64,000 nt of DNA from Agrobacterium cucumeris. GTDB taxonomy: Bacteria > Pseudomonadota > Alphaproteobacteria > Rhizobiales > Rhizobiaceae. Location: NCBI RefSeq assembly GCF_030036535.1, contig NZ_CP080387.1, positions 744,001 through 808,000 of the forward strand, written 5' to 3'. The notes beneath the pieces are model-generated. The model saw nothing but the letters and a program-made list of their open reading frames with translations. It had not been told where the DNA came from and did no database searches. How positions within the stretch are numbered: position 1 is the stretch's first letter; the number at the start of each line of letters is the position of its first letter. Both the position numbers and the translations under genes were made by a program. Below, piece after piece: positions 59,068-64,000 of this stretch.

Positions 59068-59325
59068 TTACTGTATCACCCGCTGCGGAGAAAATTCGCC
59101 TTCAAGCATACGCTGGCGCAGCGATTCCAGCATTGCTTCCGCACCGGCTTCGCCATGCATGCGGATGGTTTCGCGCATGGCCAGAGCAATGGCGGCATCG
59201 GCGATGATCTCAGGCTCGATGCCGTCGGCCATGCCGTCAGCCCATGCCTCGTTCTGGTGTTCCAGAGCGACCTGCATCTTTTCATGCACGATCATGTCGT
59301 CGATTTCGTTACGGCTCGTCTGCAT
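59068..59325 (-). CDS. Conserved hypothetical protein (85 aa)
   Basis: A small, mostly helical soluble protein that begins MQTSRNEIDDMIVHEKMQVA, with ALAMRETIRMHGEAGAEAML in the middle and ending SPQRVIQ. Acidic. No recognised family. It is 14 bp upstream of the periplasmic protein gene and probably in the same transcript. Confidence 0.68.
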   Translation of the reverse strand: MQTSRNEIDDMIVHEKMQVALEHQNEAWADGMADGIEPEIIADAAIALAMRETIRMHGEAGAEAMLESLRQRMLEGEFSPQRVIQ

Positions 59326-59430
59326 TTTTCATCCTCGACAGGGCGGGCAAGTCCTTACCACCCTGTTAACAACACTAGCAGCCTTTTATCAAAACGGCAC
59401 GGGCTGCGGCGAAAAGAGGTTAACAATCCT

Positions 59431-59886
59431 CTAATTTCCGAACCTGGACGCGATTTCCTGAGCGAGTGTTGCCCCTTCGTTACGGTAGTTCTCTTCTGCC
59501 ATGACGGCGGCGCGTGTGCAACTGGTGTGGATGGCCGCAAAGGAGCGGTATCCACGGTTGAATGCAGCCGTCATGCGCTGGCGTCTTTCGGGTTCGTTGG
59601 CCGTGTCCGCAGCCAGAAGATCGCTCATCGATCTGCGCCAGTCCTCCGGACCGGAAGAGGGGCACAGGGTTCTCAGATATTGCACCGCGCCCAGTATTTC
59701 GGAAAGCCGTGCCAGCTTGTCGTCATAGGGAGCGGGTTTGGGCGGCGTCACTTCCGCAGGGCGCACTTCCTTGGAAGCCGCCTTTGAAGGCTGCGCATAA
59801 GCGATGCCTTCTTGCCCGGCCGGCAACATGGCCAGGAAAAGAGACAGGAAAATGGTTGATCTTATCAAAATTCTATTCTGCCCCAC
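59431..59886 (-). CDS. TIGR02301-like conserved periplasmic protein
   Basis: About 151 residues. Signal-like segment (STIFLSLFLAMLPAGQEG) then APYDDKLARLSEILGAVQYL, RTLCPSSGPEDWRRSMSDLL and AAFNRGYRSFAAIHTSCTRA, a helical domain with two Cys typical of a Rhizobiales-only family (TIGR02301, from memory). No ATG fits; a GTG at 59886 or TTG at 59868 is the likely start, and the ATG-initiated longer frame from 59991 is unlikely. Start uncertain. Confidence 0.68.
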   Translation of the reverse strand: MGQNRILIRSTIFLSLFLAMLPAGQEGIAYAQPSKAASKEVRPAEVTPPKPAPYDDKLARLSEILGAVQYLRTLCPSSGPEDWRRSMSDLLAADTANEPERRQRMTAAFNRGYRSFAAIHTSCTRAAVMAEENYRNEGATLAQEIASRFGN

Positions 59887-59966
59887 ACATACGCGTGAAC
59901 TGCTGGCTGGTGAACATCCGGCGGGCGGACATGCCCTAAATAATCGCGATTCTGGCTGGCTGGCAA

Positions 59967-60383
59967 TCATGCAAGCAGGCGCTCGGCGCATTCGACGACG
60001 CTTTCAGGCGCCGGCAGCCGGCGGATTTCCGCCAATGTGTACCACCCCGCATCCGCCGCATCGTCGGCCGCCGTCACTGCCGGATCGGCATCCGTTTCCA
60101 CCGTAAAGACCGACAGGAAATAGTGGCTGGTCAGCACGCCGTCTGCGTCGCGCGACGGCAGGTCATAGGTCGCGAACAGTTGCGGTTTGCGCGCGAGGAT
60201 GCCGGTTTCCTCGTGAAGTTCGCGAATCGCCGTCTCCGCCGGTGTTTCCCCCTCTTCGCCGCGCCCGCCCGGAAAGGCGAACATGTCCTTTGACGGCGGA
60301 TTGATTCGGCGCACGAGAAGCAGCCGGTCGCCATTCCTGACGATGGCGGAGGAGGCGGGGCGGGGCTTGATGCGAAGGGTCAT
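59967..60383 (-). CDS. NUDIX hydrolase
   Basis: A 138-residue NUDIX protein. The NUDIX box begins [18 protein letters not shown] and continues HEETGI (GX5EX7REUXEEXGU), preceded by [20 protein letters not shown]. It would hydrolyse a nucleoside diphosphate derivative; substrate unknown. The ATG at 60383 starts [17 protein letters not shown]. Divergent from the ynfA-like gene, with a 142-bp gap. Confidence 0.88.
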   Translation of the reverse strand: MTLRIKPRPASSAIVRNGDRLLLVRRINPPSKDMFAFPGGRGEEGETPAETAIRELHEETGILARKPQLFATYDLPSRDADGVLTSHYFLSVFTVETDADPAVTAADDAADAGWYTLAEIRRLPAPESVVECAERLLA

Positions 60384-60525
60384 AAAGGGTTTCACTCGTT
60401 TCGGCCGTCTGAGGCCTGTCTGCATATTGTGGTGCGAGAGCGCCGATGCGCCCTTTCGGATGAGGCGCGGAGGCTCTAACCTGTTGCGAACAACACGCCC
60501 CATTGTGCACGCAGAAGACGGTGGA

Positions 60526-60849
60526 ATGAAGGTCTATCTTATCTATGTATTGGCGGCACTTGCGGAAATCGCCGGTTGCTTCTCCTTCTGGGCCTGGCTG
60601 AAACTCGGCAAGCCGGTCTGGATATTATTGCCGGGCATGCTGTCGCTTGCCGCTTTCGCCTGGCTATTGGCACTGGTGCCGACCGAGACGGCGGGCAGAG
60701 CCTATGCCGCCTATGGCGGGATCTACATCGCCGCATCGCTTCTCTGGCTCTGGGGCGTTGAAGGGCAGTTGCCGGATAAATGGGATGTCGCCGGCGGCGC
60801 CGTTTGCCTCGCCGGCACGGCCATCATCCTGTTCGGTCCACGCGCCTGA
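60526..60849 (+). CDS. YnfA/UPF0060 small membrane protein
   Basis: A 107-residue inner-membrane protein with four helices ([77 protein letters not shown]). The UPF0060 family is related to small multidrug-resistance proteins, and some members are reported to export drugs. The ATG at 60526 is the natural start. It is 10 bp before the HMCES-like gene, so they may share a transcript. Confidence 0.9.
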   Translation: MKVYLIYVLAALAEIAGCFSFWAWLKLGKPVWILLPGMLSLAAFAWLLALVPTETAGRAYAAYGGIYIAASLLWLWGVEGQLPDKWDVAGGAVCLAGTAIILFGPRA

Positions 60850-60859
60850 GGAGAAGAAG

Positions 60860-61621
60860 ATGTGCGGACGTTTTGTCCTGAAGGCGACGCCGGAAGAAAT
60901 CGCCGATTATCTCGATCTGATCGGGCTTGAGGATTTTCCCGCCCGTTTCAACATTGCGCCCACCCAGCCGGTTCTGGTGGTGCTGGAAGGCGAGCGGCAG
61001 GAGCGCGGCAGCAACCTGCCCAACCGCCGGGCGGTGCTGGTCCGCTGGGGCTTTCTGCCGGGCTGGGTGAAGGACCCCAAGGATTTTCCCCTGCTGATCA
61101 ATGCGCGCTCGGAAACCGCCATCGGCAAGGCCTCCTTCCGCGCCGCCATGCGCCATCGCCGCGTGCTCATTCCCGCCACCGGCTTTTACGAATGGCGGCG
61201 ACCACCCAAGGAGGACGGCGGCAAGCCGCAACCCTATTTCATCCGCCCGAAAAACGGCGGCATCGTCGCCTTTGCCGGCCTCATGGAAACATGGTCTTCC
61301 GCTGACGGATCTGAAGTCGACACCGGCGCAATCCTGACGACGGCCGCCAATGCCGCAATCGGCCGCATTCACGACCGCATGCCTGTCGTCATCGCGCCCG
61401 AGGATTTCAGCCGCTGGCTGGACTGCAAGACGCAGGAACCGCGCGAGGTGGCCGATCTGATGCGACCGGCCCAGGACGATTTCTTCGAGATGATCCCGGT
61501 GTCGGACAAGGTCAACAAGGTCGCCAATGTCGGCGCCGATCTCATCGAGCCGGTGCCGGAAAGCGTGCCGCTGGCCAAAATCAAACCGCCGAAGGACGAG
61601 GGGCAGATGTCGCTGTTTTGA
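60860..61621 (+). CDS. SOS response-associated peptidase (YedK/HMCES)
   Basis: A 253-residue SRAP-domain protein that crosslinks to and shields abasic sites in single-stranded DNA. It begins MCGRFVLKATPEEIADYLDL, so Cys2 after Met removal is the catalytic residue, and has FPARFNIAPTQPVLVVLEGE with the Asn, and FYEWRRPPKEDGGKPQPYFI with the Glu. No LexA box was recognised. It starts 10 bp after the ynfA-like stop with GAGGAGAAG upstream. Confidence 0.93.
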   Translation: MCGRFVLKATPEEIADYLDLIGLEDFPARFNIAPTQPVLVVLEGERQERGSNLPNRRAVLVRWGFLPGWVKDPKDFPLLINARSETAIGKASFRAAMRHRRVLIPATGFYEWRRPPKEDGGKPQPYFIRPKNGGIVAFAGLMETWSSADGSEVDTGAILTTAANAAIGRIHDRMPVVIAPEDFSRWLDCKTQEPREVADLMRPAQDDFFEMIPVSDKVNKVANVGADLIEPVPESVPLAKIKPPKDEGQMSLF

Positions 61622-61698
61622 GGAGCTTTCGGGGCTAGGCACCGCGGCTGAACGCCGCTGCTTGTTTCCCATAAACGACTATCTTCTTCGAAGGGCTC

Positions 61699-62991
61699 TC
61701 AGCCGTTCTGCCCCATCTTCTGCAGGCCTTCCTGGATCATCACGTCGGAATACACCCGGTTGCGGCCATTCGCCTTGGCGAGATAGAGCAACTGGTCGGC
61801 GGCATTCAGCTGGTTGTCGAAAGGTTCGCCCTTTTCGATTTCCACCACGCCGAGCGAAATCGTCAGCGCCAGGCTGCTGCCGCTGAGCTGGCGGCCGTTG
61901 CTTTCAACAGCGCCGCGCAATTCCTCACAGAACTGATAGGCGGCATGGGCATCGAGCCCACGCAGGAACACGGCGAACTCTTCGCCGCCGAGGCGGGCGG
62001 GAATATGGCGCTTCTCATGGCACATGTCGTGCAGCAGTTCGGCAAGCTTCTTCAGCGCCCGGTCGCCGGCATCGTGCCCGAGTGTGTCGTTGATCTTCTT
62101 GAAATGGTCGATGTCGAGAATGGCGACCGCACCGTTTTCGTCGTTTTCGTTGATGATATCCATCAACGCCCGGGTACGCTCGAAGAAGGAGCGGCGGTTC
62201 GGCAGGCCGGTCAGATGGTCGCGTTCGGCCAGTTCACGCAGGCGTTTCAGCTGCTTCAGCGTTTCGATATTATTGTCGATACGGCACTGCAACTCCTCCG
62301 GCACGAATGGGCGATAGACGAAATCCGACGCGCCTGCCTTGAGGAAACTGGCCGAAAGCAGCCGGTCGGTGGAGGATGAGATGCCGATCACCCGCAGATC
62401 CTCCGAGGAACGGCTGTCGCAGATACGGCGCGTCAGCTCATAACCGTCCATGTCAGGCATATGATAATCGGTGATGACAAGCTGGATCGAGGGATCCTGT
62501 GAGAGGATTTCCAGCGCCCGATTGCCCGAATGGGCCTCGCTGACCTTGAAATTCTGCCGCTCCAGTATTTCCACCAGGCCGGAACGCGCCGTGCGCGCAT
62601 CATCGACCACCAGAACGGAGAAGCGTCGGTTGGTCAAAATCCGGTCGACGGTCTTGACCACCGCATCGACGGTGCGATGCCCGTCCTTGACGATATAATC
62701 GATGATCTTCTTTTCGGCGTAACGTTTGCGCGCCTCTTCATCCACCGTTGCGGTGAAGACGATCGCCGGCACCTTGCGTTCGGAAAGAAGGCCCAAAATC
62801 TCGCCCTTCGGCGCGTCGGGCAGGTTGAGCCCCGTCAGCGCCAGCGTGAAATGATGGACGCTCAGAAGGGCACCGGCGGTAGCCATGCTGTCACAATGAA
62901 TGACCTCAGCCTCGGTCTCTTCCGAGAGCCGCGACTTCAGCAGCATGGAAAGAGCAACGGAATCTTCAATCAGAAGAATTTTATCCTGCAT
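61699..62991 (-). CDS. PleD-like diguanylate cyclase (REC-REC-GGDEF)
   Basis: A 430-residue protein. The first receiver (about 1-120) has Thr53 where the phosphoacceptor Asp should be (LALTGLNLPD), so it cannot be phosphorylated there. The second receiver (about 125-245) has LVVDDARTARS and VITDYHMPDMDG with Asp175. The GGDEF domain (about 255-430) has GGEEF at 335-339, an active-type motif. The inhibitory RxxD site is missing: the equivalent positions read EKRH before IPARLGGEEF, so feedback by c-di-GMP is not expected. Architecture as in PleD. Start at ATG 62991 (MQDKILLIEDS). Confidence 0.9.
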   Translation of the reverse strand: MQDKILLIEDSVALSMLLKSRLSEETEAEVIHCDSMATAGALLSVHHFTLALTGLNLPDAPKGEILGLLSERKVPAIVFTATVDEEARKRYAEKKIIDYIVKDGHRTVDAVVKTVDRILTNRRFSVLVVDDARTARSGLVEILERQNFKVSEAHSGNRALEILSQDPSIQLVITDYHMPDMDGYELTRRICDSRSSEDLRVIGISSSTDRLLSASFLKAGASDFVYRPFVPEELQCRIDNNIETLKQLKRLRELAERDHLTGLPNRRSFFERTRALMDIINENDENGAVAILDIDHFKKINDTLGHDAGDRALKKLAELLHDMCHEKRHIPARLGGEEFAVFLRGLDAHAAYQFCEELRGAVESNGRQLSGSSLALTISLGVVEIEKGEPFDNQLNAADQLLYLAKANGRNRVYSDVMIQEGLQKMGQNG

Positions 62992-63263
62992 GGCCGTCCC
63001 AAGCCCCCCTGGCCTGTCTTCACAATCTTTCCTGAACACCGGATATTCGTCATCCGCATGTCTGCGGATTTGGAAGTCGGCTTATGCATTGTTTTGGAAA
63101 AAACTGCGAAAAATAGAAAATTCTTTGTTATTCACTAGTCTATACGTTTGCGCTCGTACAGACGTTTCGTAGAGGCCGCGCTTTTTACTTCATTTTCGTT
63201 GCGGCTTCGTTACAAAAAGTTCCTGAATTTATGAATACCGGTCGTTCATGCTGCATGCCGGAC
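62992..63263. other. Upstream region of the PleD-like gene, no gene seen
   Basis: About 270 bp, AT-rich near 63095-63140 (AAAACTGCGAAAAATAGAAA), probably the promoter region. No repeat or clear operator. Confidence 0.4.
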
Positions 63264-63290
63264 AAAAAACGGCGCCGTTAAAGGCGCCGC
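63264..63290 (-). terminator. Terminator of the 43-aa gene
   Basis: On the minus strand GGCGCC TTTAAC GGCGCC is a 6-bp stem (longer with flanks CGCG..), followed by GTTTTTTG. About 90 bp past the stop of the small gene. Confidence 0.7.
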
Positions 63291-63380
63291 GCGATTGCTG
63301 AAGTTCTGCCGGGGAATGTTGATTCTTGATCCGATGCACCAGATGATCCGAAAACCGCTGGCCAAAAAAACTTAATGTTT

Positions 63381-63512
63381 TCAGGCGGGTTTGACGGCTG
63401 GCTTGCGCTTCAGCATCAGGGCTGCGGCCGCGACGGCCTTCAGTCCAAGCGGGCGGTAGTGGCTTTTGAGGTCCGGCTTCGCCTGCGGCTGTGCCTTCGT
63501 CTCGTTCGTCAT
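63381..63512 (-). CDS. Small basic hypothetical protein (43 aa)
   Basis: MTNETKAQPQAKPDLKSHYR followed by PLGLKAVAAAALMLKRKPAV. The ATG at 63512 has GGAG 8 nt upstream. The central hydrophobic stretch is short (AVAAAALML), so it may be a peripheral or weakly membrane-associated peptide. It lies downstream of the probable pssA on the same strand, with a terminator after it. No family recognised; a similar sequence may occur in other rhizobia. Confidence 0.55.
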   Translation of the reverse strand: MTNETKAQPQAKPDLKSHYRPLGLKAVAAAALMLKRKPAVKPA

Positions 63513-63683
63513 TTCTTTTCTCCATAATTCACGCCATTCGCCGGTGCGAAGCGTGTGAAGCCCCTTTCTCGGGGGTAATCTTGACGGATTCGAGGCGAAA
63601 AAAAATGAAGCCGGCTTTGGGGGATGCGACATTTTGTGCCACATCCACCGGCAAGGTCCCGCAGGAAAAATAAACCTGTGGTT

Positions 63684-64000
63684 TCAAATACCGCGATCGA
63701 GGCCGTTTCCGCCATTCGCCTCATCATGCGCGTCTTCTTCGATGGTCAGCGTGCCATAGCGGCGATGCCACAGGCGGGCGCTGATGGGAATGAAGACGAG
63801 ATAAGCGGCAACGGTCAGAACCAGCACTTCCCAGGTGAAGCTCATCAGCATCGCCACGTAGAGCACGACGACGAGGATCATCGGCAGCACCAGATCGCGG
63901 CGAATGCGGCTGGTGCCTGATTTTCCCGACCAGACCGGCAGGCGGCTGATGAGGAGATAACCGATCAGTACGGTATAGGCGGCGGCGACATAGGCGAAGG
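63684..64000 (-). CDS. pssA: Probable phosphatidylserine synthase (C-terminal part, cut by the window end)
   Basis: The reading frame is open through base 64000. The visible 105 residues are membrane helices: FAYVAAAYTVLIGYLLISRL, PVWSGKSGTSRIRRDLVLP, MILVVVLYVAMLMSFTWEVL, VLTVAAYLVFIPISARLW, ending in a basic RRYG and acidic tail. The helix-loop-helix with SRLPVWSGKS recalls the C terminus of CDP-diacylglycerol-serine O-phosphatidyltransferases in rhizobia. The catalytic CDP-alcohol motif lies beyond the window, so this is a partial call. Confidence 0.6.
   Translation of the reverse strand, partial: FAYVAAAYTVLIGYLLISRLPVWSGKSGTSRIRRDLVLPMILVVVLYVAMLMSFTWEVLVLTVAAYLVFIPISARLWHRRYGTLTIEEDAHDEANGGNGLDRGI

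Overview
The window is a 64-kb stretch of ordinary, gene-dense chromosome from a Rhizobiaceae alphaproteobacterium, most likely Agrobacterium (tumefaciens/fabrum group). The basis is gene content and style rather than a database match: paired Omp2b/RopA-type porins, a single long RelA/SpoT enzyme beside rpoZ, the acpS-lepB-rnc-era-recO order, a Zur-type box before zinT, GC-rich codon use, and several families of palindromic 'mosaic' repeats of the kind scattered through rhizobial intergenic DNA. I see no insertion sequence, prophage, integron, conjugation gene or CRISPR array.

Layout. 1-9.5 kb: ETF-ubiquinone oxidoreductase, a secreted pentapeptide-repeat protein, a divergent quinone reductase/HxlR regulator pair, uppP, the Mg2+ transporter mgtE, an MFS efflux pump and a lipid kinase. 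9.5-21 kb: mosaic repeats, class III aminotransferase, OsmC, an orphan VapB-type antitoxin, AMP nucleosidase, two tiny membrane-protein genes, a P-loop kinase, DUF2147 and Sel1 proteins, a HisC-like aminotransferase, a PilZ-like protein, and a ferredoxin reductase coupled to an HpcH/HpaI aldolase. 21-26 kb: DUF883 protein, tRNA-Ser(GCU), an unknown gene, and two tandem porin genes. 26-43 kb: housekeeping block (lytic transglycosylase, dapA, smpB, a globin-coupled chemoreceptor, a NYN nuclease, rpoZ, rel, DUF3563, DUF2062-acpS, lepB-rnc-era, a Crp/Fnr regulator with an orphan response regulator, recO). 43-51 kb: MFS pump, methyltransferase, a tightly packed MOSC/HD/DUF2339 unit, and a fused ring-cleaving dioxygenase-hydrolase. 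51-64 kb: an NMT1-type ABC transporter operon carrying two mosaic repeats inside it, zinT, mscS, a tyrosine phosphatase/HD/ygfZ unit, several rhizobial hypothetical genes, a NUDIX hydrolase, YnfA, an HMCES-type protein, a PleD-like diguanylate cyclase and the end of a probable pssA.

The most interesting signal is upstream of mgtE. The leader encodes an 18-codon proline-rich peptide with a good ribosome-binding site, followed by mutually exclusive hairpins, one of which hides the mgtE ribosome-binding site. It resembles, in logic and in a shared PLPR motif, the MgtL leader of enterobacterial mgtA, but here it precedes an unrelated Mg2+ transporter family in an alphaproteobacterium.

Other points worth attention are a strong terminator ending about 12 nt before rel, porin messages that present the Shine-Dalgarno in a hairpin loop, a cluster of GntR-like half-sites between the dioxygenase fusion and the ABC operon, and a diguanylate cyclase with an unphosphorylatable first receiver and no inhibitory site. 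Repeat families are labelled A (about 113 bp, CGTCAT..CCGG arms), B (about 130 bp, TTCTCCCC arms), C (AAAAGT..GGTTTT motif) and D (29-bp perfect arms).
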